Positions 1 to 5,063 of a stretch of DNA of 5,063 bases are shown piece by piece. Every line of letters begins with the position of its first letter. Positions within the stretch are counted from its first letter, which is position 1. Source of the DNA: Jiangellaceae bacterium (lineage in GTDB: Bacteria > Actinomycetota > Actinomycetes > Jiangellales > Jiangellaceae); assembly GCA_030146385.1 (NCBI GenBank), contig JASLBX010000383.1, positions 1-5,063 on the forward strand. Reading direction: 5' to 3'. The notes under the pieces were generated by a model. The model was not told the DNA's origin. It ran no database searches and was given only the letters and a program-made list of their open reading frames with translations. The translations under genes were made by a program, and so were the position numbers.

Positions 1-1149
1 GTAGAACAGCACCGGCGTGCCGGGCAAGGCGAACATCAGGCTGTAGACCATGCGGAGTTGCCGGGGATCTCCTTCGAGCATCGGTGGCAGCCGGCGAACC
101 AGACCCCTGCCGTAGACCTGCATGCGTTCCTCCGGTCCGAACGTCTCGAAGATCTCCTGCTGCTCCTCCTCTTCGAGCAGTTCGAGGCTCAGCTCGTCAT
201 GGTTGCGGACGAAGGTCGCCCACTGCGACTCGCGGGAGATCTCGGGACGCTTGCGCAATGCGTCGGCGAGCGGTCGAGCATCCTGGCGAGCGAGCGCGAG
301 GAACATATTCTCTGTGGCCTCGAAGTCGAACTGCATCGTCAGCTCGTCGCCATCCATGCCGCCGAAGTAGGCCATCTGCTCCTCGTACGGCAGTCCGACC
401 TCGCCAAGCATGATGGCATCGCCACGCCGGCGGCTGAGGAATGACCGGAGTGCGCGTTGGTACTCGTGTGGGTCGCCGAACGCCTGCTCCTCGGCTTTGC
501 TCGCACCGAGGGTCTCGAGGAAGAACGGCACGGCGTCGATCCGGAACCCGGACAGGCCGAGCTCCATCCAGAAGCCCATGATCCGGGCAACCTCGTCGCG
601 CACCGCCGGGTTGGCCACGTTCAGGTCCGGCTGGTGCTTGTAAAACCGGTGCAGGAAGTACTCGCCGGTTTTCTCGTCGTACTCCCAGATGCCCTCCTGC
701 TCTCCGGGAAAGACGACCTCGGCGGACGTGTCCGGCGGCTCGTCGCTTCGCCAGACGTAGTAGTCGCGATACGGCGAGTTCTTGCTCGACCGGGCGGAAC
801 GAAACCAGGGATGCTTGTCGGACGTGTGGTTGACAACGAGGTCCGCGATCACCCGGATGCCTCGATCATTGGCCGTTCGGACAAACTCGACGAAATCGCC
901 CAAGGTGCCAAGCCGGGGATCCACGTCGTAGAAGTCGACGATGTCGTAGCCGTCGTCGCGACCCGGTGTCGGGTAGAACGGCATCAGCCAGATGCAGGTG
1001 ACGCCGAGGTCGGCAAGGTAGTCGACGCGGTGCGACAAGCCCTCAAAATCGCCCACCCCGTCACCGTTCCAGTCCATGAACGTCTCGACGTCCAGGCAGT
1101 AGACAACGGCCGATTTCCACCACAGATCGCTGGTGTCGGTAATTCTCAC
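1..1149 (-). CDS. GH13 alpha-amylase / trehalose-synthase-like glycosidase, 3' end cut by window edge
   Basis: This is an open frame of 383 codons from a GTG at 1149 that runs off the left edge with no stop. It is a glycoside hydrolase family 13 TIM-barrel enzyme acting on alpha-glucosidic bonds, probably cytoplasmic because no signal peptide is seen. The four conserved GH13 regions are present: region I DLVVNH (residues 103-108), region II GFRIDAV (201-207, nucleophile Asp205), region III with acid/base Glu250 in MLGEV, and region IV VRNHDEL (314-320, Asp318). The early DWNGDGVGDFEGL segment (26-38) and the RNHDEL form resemble trehalose synthase (TreS) and related alpha-glucosidases more than secreted amylases. 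Relatives are about 530-560 residues, so roughly 150 residues, including the C-terminal beta domain, probably lie outside. It is the second gene of a unit with the oxidoreductase upstream. The exact specificity (maltose-trehalose isomerisation, hydrolysis or transfer) cannot be settled from this fragment. Confidence 0.93.
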   Translation of the reverse strand, partial: MRITDTSDLWWKSAVVYCLDVETFMDWNGDGVGDFEGLSHRVDYLADLGVTCIWLMPFYPTPGRDDGYDIVDFYDVDPRLGTLGDFVEFVRTANDRGIRVIADLVVNHTSDKHPWFRSARSSKNSPYRDYYVWRSDEPPDTSAEVVFPGEQEGIWEYDEKTGEYFLHRFYKHQPDLNVANPAVRDEVARIMGFWMELGLSGFRIDAVPFFLETLGASKAEEQAFGDPHEYQRALRSFLSRRRGDAIMLGEVGLPYEEQMAYFGGMDGDELTMQFDFEATENMFLALARQDARPLADALRKRPEISRESQWATFVRNHDELSLELLEEEEQQEIFETFGPEERMQVYGRGLVRRLPPMLEGDPRQLRMVYSLMFALPGTPVLFY

Positions 1150-1154
1150 GCTGG

Positions 1155-1162
1155 CTCCCCTC
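1155..1162 (-). promoter_or_regulatory. Shine-Dalgarno of the glycosidase, overlapping the upstream stop codon
   Basis: On the minus strand the oxidoreductase stop TGA (1163-1161) runs straight into GGGGAG, giving GAGGGGAG five bases before the GTG at 1149. The strong site fixes the GTG as the start. Because it shares bases with the upstream stop codon, ribosomes finishing the oxidoreductase probably re-initiate here. Confidence 0.75.
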
Positions 1163-2120
1163 AGGTTGCGACGGCCGGCAGCACGTGCTCACCGAAGTAG
1201 TCGATGAATCCGCGCTGCTGCTGGCCGACGTGGTGCAGATAGATCTCGTCGAAGCCGAGCTCGATCAGCTCGGAGATGCGCTTGATGTGAACAGCCGGGT
1301 CGCTGGCGACCAGCAGATGCTGGCGCATGTCCTCGGGCGCCACGTTCTCGCTGGCGGTGTCGAACTGTGCCGGTGTTTCGAGATTCCAGCTGAGCGTGGA
1401 CGGGAAGATGTTGCTGCGCCACTGGTCGTGCGCGATCTCAAGCGCCTGTTGCTCGTCCTCATTCCAGGACAGGTGTATCTGGACGCACAACCGACCCCTC
1501 CCGCCCGCGTCGCGGTAGGCATCGATCATCTGCCGCAGGTGGTCGGTGGGCTGGTCCAGTGTGATGAACCCGTCCGCCCACTCGGCGATCGCTCCCGCCG
1601 TCTCCACACTGACTGCGGCGCCCACCAGTTCGGGCGGTTCGTCGGGAAGCGTCCAGAGCCGTGCCCGGTCCACTGCGACAAGTCCGTCGCTGCTGACTTC
1701 CTCTCCGTCAAGGAGGGCCCGGATTATCGCGGCGCACTCCTTGAGGCGGGCGTCTCTCAGTTCCTTGCGAGGCCACTTGTCGCCGGTGATGTGCTCGTTG
1801 ATCGCCTCACCGCTGCCGAGCGCCATCCAGAACCGGCCAGGGAACATCGCGGAAAGCGTCGCCGCGGCCTGGGCGATGATGGCGGGGTGATAGCGCTGGC
1901 CGGGCGCAGTGACGACGCCGTACGGAAGGTTCGTCGTGGCCAGCGCGGAGCCGAGCCACGACCAGGCGAAGCCTGAGTGGCCCTGCCGCTCGCTCCACGG
2001 CGCGAAGTGATCCGAACACATCGCCTTGGTGAAGCCGGCTTGTTCGGCGTGCTGGACGTCCCTGAGCAGGTCGGCAGGATGCACTTGCTCGTGGCTGGCG
2101 TGAAATCCGATGAGGGGCAC
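1161..2120 (-). CDS. LLM-class flavin-dependent oxidoreductase (TIGR03885-like)
   Basis: This is a 319-residue protein of the bacterial-luciferase-like (LLM) superfamily, a TIM barrel binding FMN or F420. The N-terminus IGFHASHEQ (residues 4-12) and the motifs CSDHFAPWSERQGHSG (35-50), APGQRYHP (72-79), and PGRFWMALGSGEAINEH (94-110) match the branch related to F420-dependent glucose-6-phosphate dehydrogenase. In particular they resemble the TIGR03885 clade, which is predicted to use FMN. The substrate is unknown. The start was chosen at GTG 2120 because relatives begin at this point. A longer frame from GTG 2165 (334 residues) is open but adds an unconserved proline/arginine-rich stretch. 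Neither start has a good Shine-Dalgarno; GTG 2165 lies five bases after a TAGCGT box and could be leaderless. It is the first gene of a two-gene unit with the glycosidase 11 bp downstream, which suggests a shared role around glucose or trehalose metabolism (inference). Confidence 0.92.
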   Translation of the reverse strand: MPLIGFHASHEQVHPADLLRDVQHAEQAGFTKAMCSDHFAPWSERQGHSGFAWSWLGSALATTNLPYGVVTAPGQRYHPAIIAQAAATLSAMFPGRFWMALGSGEAINEHITGDKWPRKELRDARLKECAAIIRALLDGEEVSSDGLVAVDRARLWTLPDEPPELVGAAVSVETAGAIAEWADGFITLDQPTDHLRQMIDAYRDAGGRGRLCVQIHLSWNEDEQQALEIAHDQWRSNIFPSTLSWNLETPAQFDTASENVAPEDMRQHLLVASDPAVHIKRISELIELGFDEIYLHHVGQQQRGFIDYFGEHVLPAVAT

Positions 2121-2141
2121 CTCGGTGAAATACCCCGCTAA

Positions 2142-2159
2142 CGGCCGGCTACTCGGCCG
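2142..2159. repeat. GC-rich inverted repeat (hairpin) ahead of the oxidoreductase
   Basis: The sequence CGGCCG-GCTACT-CGGCCG gives a perfect 6-bp stem with a 6-base loop. It lies between the two candidate GTG starts of the oxidoreductase (2165 and 2120). If translation begins at 2120 it sits in the 5' leader and could form an RNA hairpin. There is no following U-run, so it does not look like an intrinsic terminator. In GC-rich DNA such short stems arise by chance, so a function is only possible. Confidence 0.4.
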
Positions 2160-2170
2160 GGGCACGGGTC

Positions 2171-2183
2171 ACGCTAATAGCGT
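2171..2183. promoter_or_regulatory. 13-bp perfect dyad overlapping a possible -10 box
   Basis: ACGCTA-A-TAGCGT is a perfect inverted repeat with 6-bp arms around one base. On the minus strand one arm reads TAGCGT (2176-2171), which fits the actinobacterial TANNNT -10 form and would place transcription start near 2165, just ahead of the oxidoreductase. No convincing -35 is seen. A dyad that covers a -10 box is the usual arrangement for a repressor operator, so it may control the oxidoreductase-glycosidase unit. This is inference from position and symmetry only. Confidence 0.35.
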
Positions 2184-2190
2184 TCGGTGT

Positions 2191-2561
2191 TCAGTGGACG
2201 TCGGTCAGCACGCGAAGCGCTGCCTGGGCCTCGATTCGCGTGGCGGACGGTAGGGCACGCCATGCCGGGTGCTGGTCAGGTAACGCCCGCCGCAAGGTCG
2301 CGAGTCGGGATCGATCTGAGCCAGTGAAGTCTTCGCGCTCGAGGAAGGGATCGTCGATGCAAGCGAGCAGGGCGGCGGCGTCGAAGAGGTGGCGATCGGC
2401 GTCGCGAGAGTCGGTTTTGTACGCAGCCGCCTTCAAGATCAGGGCCCCGAAGGGTCGCGGCACCCCCCGGTGCGGAGCGCGACCACGGCGACCGCGCTGC
2501 CCGCGTCACGAAGCGTACGGAGCCGATGTGTGTGCATTGGCGCCAGACGCGCGGATCGCGA
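2191..2561 (-). pseudogene. Decayed AbiEii-like nucleotidyltransferase-family gene, C-terminal remnant
   Basis: The intact part is 90 codons from GTG 2463 to the TGA at 2193-2191. It contains PRPFGALILKAAAYKTDSRD and then RHLFDAAALLACIDDP, and ends AALRVLT. This resembles the C-terminal end of actinobacterial AbiEii/AbiGii-toxin-like nucleotidyltransferase proteins, where a GALxxKAAA segment is followed by D-R-H-x-x-D-A-A-x-L. The in-frame sequence upstream meets a stop at 2508-2506. A different frame (about 2561-2463) reads AGSAVAVVALRTGG right up to a run of six G (2464-2469 region). One extra G there would fuse the two frames into ALRTGGVPRPFGALILK. That upstream frame is itself closed by stops at 2564-2562 and 2570-2568. 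The catalytic N-terminal half is therefore missing, and 2562-2658 holds nothing I can assign. The 90-codon piece could be annotated as a small hypothetical protein. Family assignment rests on pattern memory and is moderate. Confidence 0.6.
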
Positions 2562-2658
2562 TCAACGTCAAGATCGATGGCCTGGGATTCGCGTCCAACG
2601 GTGGCCGAGTCGGCAGCGTCGAAGGTGCCACCGGACCTCGTGCCGCCCGTGGCCCAGG

Positions 2659-3822
2659 CTACTGATCGGCGCAACCCGGACTGTCAAGGCTGGGCGCCGG
2701 TCCGCCACGAAGCGGCCGTTGCTTCTGGGCGCGCTGCTCGTTGTCGCGGAGCCGCGGCTCGTAGTGGGCGAAGAACACCTTCCCGACCAGGTCCCGCCTG
2801 CTCCGCACCCCGGTCTTCTCGAAGATGCTCTTGAGGTGCTGCTGGACAGTGTGGGGGGAGATGAAGAGCGCTTGGGCGACCTCGGTGGTGGAGTAGCCCT
2901 GCAGCACCCGGCGTGTCACGTCCTTCTCGCGGTCGGTCAGGCCGTACACGGACATCAGCAGCGACGAGATCCGCGCCGGGTGGGCGGGCTCGACGATGAC
3001 GGCTATCCGGCGAGCCCCTGGCGACAGCAGGGCCGTTCCATGCAGAACCACCCAGGTGCCGGAGCGGCTCAGCACTCGGGCGACGGCGACCTCGCCGGGC
3101 TCGTCGGGTCGCCCCGACGACCGCGCAGCCCTGGCGGCCACGGACGCGACCGCCGACGGCAGCCGCCCGTCGGGCCAGTCACCGTCGGGCAGGTCTGCAA
3201 GCCACCCTTTCACGCCCGCTGTCAACGACTCGACGTGCATGTGCTGGTCCAGCACGAGCAAGCCGGGCGTGGCAGTGCCATCGGGGTCGACCGCCTCTCC
3301 CATGAGCAGCGCGCGGCGGGCAGCCTCGGCGAGACACGGCGTCACGGCCTGGAGGAAGGCCTTGTCCGCCGCGTCGAACGTCGGCTTCCCCGGCTCTCGG
3401 TAGAGCCCCACGGCTCCCCAGACGTCGCCGGAGCGGGTCCGGAGGGCGGCGATCATCTCCTGATCGCCGCCAAGCTTGATGTTCTCCTGCCAGCGCGGCG
3501 TACCGGTCGGGTCGCCACCTGTCACCTCGTGCAACGTCGAGATTCCCGGTCCTGACCTGGCGATGTCAGCGAGCTTGTGGACGTCGTCGCCGAGGTATTC
3601 GTGCTCGAGCCACGCCGGTGGCAGTTCGGGGATGCCCTCGTCGAAGTGGCTGGTGATGAGCAGGGATGCCGGATCGAGGGTGTACCAGCAGGGCGCCCAA
3701 TAGTGCGGGACGGCGGAGGAGAGCGGCTCTCTGCACTCGCGCCACAGGCTCACGAGGTCGAGACCCCGTGCGGCCAGGCGGCGCATCTTGTCGCCTGCAC
3801 GCTGCCTCGCGTCCGTGTGCAT
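2659..3822 (-). CDS. LuxR-family (GerE-type HTH) transcriptional regulator with GAF/PAS-like sensor region
   Basis: This is a 387-residue regulator. The C-terminal helix-turn-helix (about 292-350) is typical: LTDREKDVTRRVLQGYSTTEVAQ (295-317) followed by the recognition helix region ISPHTVQQHLKSIFEKTGV (321-339). The first 170 residues look like a GAF-type sensor fold, with the beta-strand segment WGAVGLYREPG (135-145) followed by a helix (FDAADKAFLQAVTPCLAEAA). Residues about 186-275 have the look of a PAS-like module starting GLLVLDQHMHVE. There is no receiver domain with a phospho-Asp and no STAND ATPase. The ligand is unknown. The start at ATG 3822 lacks a Shine-Dalgarno but lies six bases after a TAGATT box, fitting a leaderless message; ATG at residue 13 is an alternative. 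It is divergent from the cupin operon across 118 bp, so that operon is the likely target (inference). The tail after residue 355 is low-complexity. Confidence 0.93.
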   Translation of the reverse strand: MHTDARQRAGDKMRRLAARGLDLVSLWRECREPLSSAVPHYWAPCWYTLDPASLLITSHFDEGIPELPPAWLEHEYLGDDVHKLADIARSGPGISTLHEVTGGDPTGTPRWQENIKLGGDQEMIAALRTRSGDVWGAVGLYREPGKPTFDAADKAFLQAVTPCLAEAARRALLMGEAVDPDGTATPGLLVLDQHMHVESLTAGVKGWLADLPDGDWPDGRLPSAVASVAARAARSSGRPDEPGEVAVARVLSRSGTWVVLHGTALLSPGARRIAVIVEPAHPARISSLLMSVYGLTDREKDVTRRVLQGYSTTEVAQALFISPHTVQQHLKSIFEKTGVRSRRDLVGKVFFAHYEPRLRDNEQRAQKQRPLRGGPAPSLDSPGCADQ

Positions 3823-3828
3823 GGGCCG

Positions 3829-3834
3829 AATCTA
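3829..3834 (-). promoter_or_regulatory. Probable -10 box of a leaderless LuxR transcript
   Basis: On the minus strand TAGATT (3834-3829) matches the actinobacterial TANNNT -10 element. It is followed by six bases and then the ATG at 3822, which puts transcription start on the A of the start codon. The absence of any Shine-Dalgarno before this ATG supports leaderless initiation. No clear -35 is visible. Confidence 0.5.
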
Positions 3835-3873
3835 CGCCCGACCGTCGTACGGCGGGATACCACTTTGCTGGGA

Positions 3874-3902
3874 TGGTCAGCCACATTCTCGCCTCTTAGC
3901 GT
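3874..3902 (+). promoter_or_regulatory. Candidate promoter of the cupin operon
   Basis: TGGTCA (3874-3879, four of six matches to TTGACA), a 17-base spacer and TAGCGT (3897-3902, TANNNT type) form a plausible sigma-70-like promoter. Start would be near 3909, leaving a leader of about 32 bases that includes the purine-rich ribosome site. It faces away from the LuxR promoter in the same 118-bp gap (3823-3940), so a bound regulator could affect both. The match is modest. Confidence 0.35.
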
Positions 3903-3930
3903 GGGTGCTCCGACCAGTGCGACCGAGAAA

Positions 3931-3938
3931 AGGGGGAG
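3931..3938 (+). promoter_or_regulatory. Shine-Dalgarno of the cupin gene
   Basis: AGGGGGAG lies just before ATG 3941 and decides the start. The same frame is open further upstream to 3788, but that part is antisense to the LuxR gene and has no comparable ribosome site. Confidence 0.7.
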
Positions 3939-3940
3939 CG

Positions 3941-4420
3941 ATGGCAACGATTCTGATGGCCGGCGACGGTGAGGCCTACGGCAGCCCGGAGCTACGGAGG
4001 GACCGGTTCATGCTCGACGGCACTCGGGCCCAGGGTCGAATCTCTGTCGTCGAGCACACGGTGGCACCCCACGTTCTCGCGGGACCACTGCACCTCCACA
4101 CCCGGGAGGACGAGTACAGCCTCGTCCTCGAGGGGACCATGGGGGCGTTGCTTGGCGAGGAGGAGGTTCTCGCTGGCCCCGGGGACTTCGTGTCGAAGCC
4201 TCGTGGGCAGTGGCACACGTTCTGGAACGCCGGCGACTCGACATTGCGGATCCTGGAGATCATCACGCCGTCCGGCCTCGAGGACTTGTTCAAGGTGCTC
4301 GGCAAAGCCGGTGACAAGTACGACCCGGAGCAGCTCCCTGCTCTGGCCGCGGGCTATGGGTGCCATGTGGACTTCGAGGGCACGGCCGCGCTCGCCGAGC
4401 GGCTGGGTCTGAGGTTCTGA
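3941..4420 (+). CDS. Cupin-domain protein
   Basis: This is a 159-residue single-domain cupin, a small beta-barrel that usually holds a metal. Cupin motif 1 is GPLHLHTREDEYSLVLEG (48-65), giving ligands His51, His53 and Glu58. Motif 2 is GDFVSKPRGQWHTFWNAG (81-98) with His92 and the conserved Pro and Asn. All four metal ligands are therefore intact, so it may be an active dioxygenase-, isomerase- or sensor-type cupin rather than a degenerate one. The substrate is unknown. There is no signal peptide, so it is probably cytoplasmic. After the barrel, a helical tail of about 50 residues (from 111, starting SGLEDLFKVLG) is common in quercetin-dioxygenase-like actinobacterial cupins. It is the first gene of the plus-strand operon, and its TGA shares its last base with the next ATG (TGATG), so the two are translationally coupled. 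Confidence 0.92.
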   Translation: MATILMAGDGEAYGSPELRRDRFMLDGTRAQGRISVVEHTVAPHVLAGPLHLHTREDEYSLVLEGTMGALLGEEEVLAGPGDFVSKPRGQWHTFWNAGDSTLRILEIITPSGLEDLFKVLGKAGDKYDPEQLPALAAGYGCHVDFEGTAALAERLGLRF

Positions 4421-4749
4421 TGCGCGTCTCGGCACGGTCGCCGGAGGACCTCGAGATGCTCCTCGAAGACGCGTTCGTGCTCCGCGACAAACACGCACTG
4501 GCCGACCTCTTCGAAACAGGGGCCGTCGTGGCCGCCGCGAACGGCGAGCACCAGGTGGCCGAGCTAGGTGACGCGATCTGGGAGCTCGGATACTGCTCCG
4601 ACCCGTGGCGCATCATCCAGTCCGGAGCCACCGCACTCATCGTCGGAACCGGCACCATCAACGTGCTACACCGTGGAACCGACGGCTCCTGGCGCTACGT
4701 GATCTGCCTGTTCGACAGCCAGACCAAGGCAGGACGCGATGACACGTAG
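4420..4749 (+). CDS. NTF2/SnoaL-like family protein
   Basis: This is a 109-residue protein resembling nuclear transport factor 2 / SnoaL-like (DUF4440-type) alpha+beta barrels. An N-terminal helix SPEDLEMLLEDAFVLRDKHALADLF (7-31) is followed by beta strands, GAVVAA (34-39), a helix around AELGDAIWEL, and the closing strands TALIVGTGTINVLHRG (71-86) and GSWRYVICLF (89-98). That order, with the final W-R-Y strand, is characteristic. Members include enzymes and ligand-binding proteins; no specific catalytic set can be named here. The start was chosen at ATG 4420 because it overlaps the cupin stop by one base and has GAGG upstream; the longer frame from 4360 is a shadow of the cupin gene. Its 3' end overlaps the next gene's start by 11 bp. 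Confidence 0.85.
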   Translation: MRVSARSPEDLEMLLEDAFVLRDKHALADLFETGAVVAAANGEHQVAELGDAIWELGYCSDPWRIIQSGATALIVGTGTINVLHRGTDGSWRYVICLFDSQTKAGRDDT

Positions 4750-5063
4750 ACAATTTCTGCTCGTCGCACCGATCGTGCCCGCACTCTTCGGCTCGGTCAT
4801 GATGCTCGCTCCCCAGCTGATGCTCGAGAACAGCCTCACCCAGCCGCCCGACGAAGCGACGTCCACCGTTGCGCGTTGGATCGGTTCGCGGTCTTCGCCG
4901 TCGCCTGGATGACGTTCTTCGCCCGCCGCGACGACGGATCACCCGCCTTGCGAGCCGTCTTTACCGGCAACGTCGTCTTCCATGTCCTGGACTTCCTCAT
5001 GGACGTCTACGGCTACGCGATCGGCGTCATGTCGGCGTCCGGACTCGTGAGTGGCGTCGTGCC
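4739..5063 (+). pseudogene. Small integral membrane protein, apparent frameshift, cut by right window edge
   Basis: ATG 4739 lies inside the end of the NTF2-like gene, preceded by AGGA. The first frame reads a hydrophobic stretch FLLVAPIVPALFGSVMMLAP (6-25), then MLENSLTQPPDEATSTVARWIG (28-49), and then drifts to a TGA at 4910-4912, giving only 57 codons. From 4885 the next frame continues the same type of protein: FAVFAVAWMTFFARRDDG, GSPALRAVFTGNVVFHVLDF and then MDVYGYAIGVM, open to the window end. Adding one base between 4884 and 4885 joins them as ARWIG-FAVFAVAW. The joined product looks like the roughly 130-residue, multi-helix membrane proteins of unknown function found in actinobacteria, with the conserved pattern of a first helix, an M-L-E-N-S-L loop, and SPALRAV before a later helix. 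Either this copy is broken or the sequence has a one-base error. It is the third gene of the cupin operon. Confidence 0.7.

Noticed and set aside
457..1200. Long plus-strand open frame of 247 codons
   Set aside because: It is antisense to the GH13 gene, whose catalytic motifs are complete in the minus frame; the plus-strand product has no recognisable domain and arises from high-GC codon bias.
1185..1976. Plus-strand open frame of 263 codons
   Set aside because: Antisense shadow of the LLM oxidoreductase, which has clear family motifs throughout.
2600..2632. GGTGGC...GCCACC inverted repeat after the LuxR gene as a terminator
   Set aside because: Loop of about 21 bases and no U-run; too weak to call a terminator.
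2389..3555. Plus-strand open frame of 388 codons, as long as the LuxR gene
   Set aside because: It is opposite the LuxR gene and the pseudogene. The minus strand has an unmistakable HTH, while this frame shows no domain and an Arg/Gly/Pro-rich composition.
3867..3881. Inverted repeat GCTG-7-CAGC in the divergent promoter gap as a LuxR operator
   Set aside because: Only 4-bp arms, expected by chance, and not repeated elsewhere in the gap.
3788..3940. Upstream extension of the cupin frame to 3788
   Set aside because: It overlaps the LuxR start region and crosses the promoter gap; the AGGGGGAG site and cupin-like N-terminus place the start at 3941.
4360..4419. Upstream extension of the NTF2-like gene
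   Set aside because: It lies inside the cupin coding region and reads as Arg/Ala-rich shadow sequence; the TGATG junction gives the natural start.
4876..4892. Programmed -1 ribosomal frameshift in the membrane-protein gene
   Set aside because: No X-XXY-YYZ slippery heptamer and no evident downstream hairpin; a missing base is simpler.

Overview
The window is GC-rich, with strong G/C third-codon bias, GTG starts and short or absent gene gaps. The gene families are typical of actinobacteria, so I infer a high-GC actinobacterial chromosome. No tRNA, rRNA, CRISPR array or recognisable insertion sequence was seen.

Left part (1-2190, minus strand): a two-gene transcription unit. A luciferase-like monooxygenase (LLM) class flavin/F420-type oxidoreductase comes first, followed 11 bp downstream by a GH13 alpha-amylase/trehalose-synthase-like glycosidase that runs off the left edge of the window. 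The glycosidase Shine-Dalgarno overlaps the oxidoreductase stop codon, so translation is probably coupled. Upstream lie a 13-bp perfect dyad covering a possible -10 box and a GC-rich hairpin.

Middle (2191-2658, minus strand): a decaying gene. Its last 90 residues resemble the C-terminal end of AbiEii-like nucleotidyltransferase proteins. The upstream part sits in another frame, with the shift at a run of six G, and is soon blocked by stop codons.

Right part (2659-5063): a LuxR-type regulator (minus strand, probably leaderless mRNA) is divergent from a compact plus-strand operon: a cupin protein, an NTF2/SnoaL-like small protein and a small membrane protein. The first two join through a TGATG overlap and the last two overlap by 11 bp. 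The membrane-protein gene carries an apparent one-base deletion and continues past the right edge. The layout suggests that the LuxR protein controls this operon in response to an unknown signal.

I see no clearly novel defence or mobile system. The most interesting items are the divergent LuxR/cupin/NTF2/membrane module, the flavoenzyme-glycosidase pairing, and two independent single-base frame breaks, which could be real decay or sequencing error.
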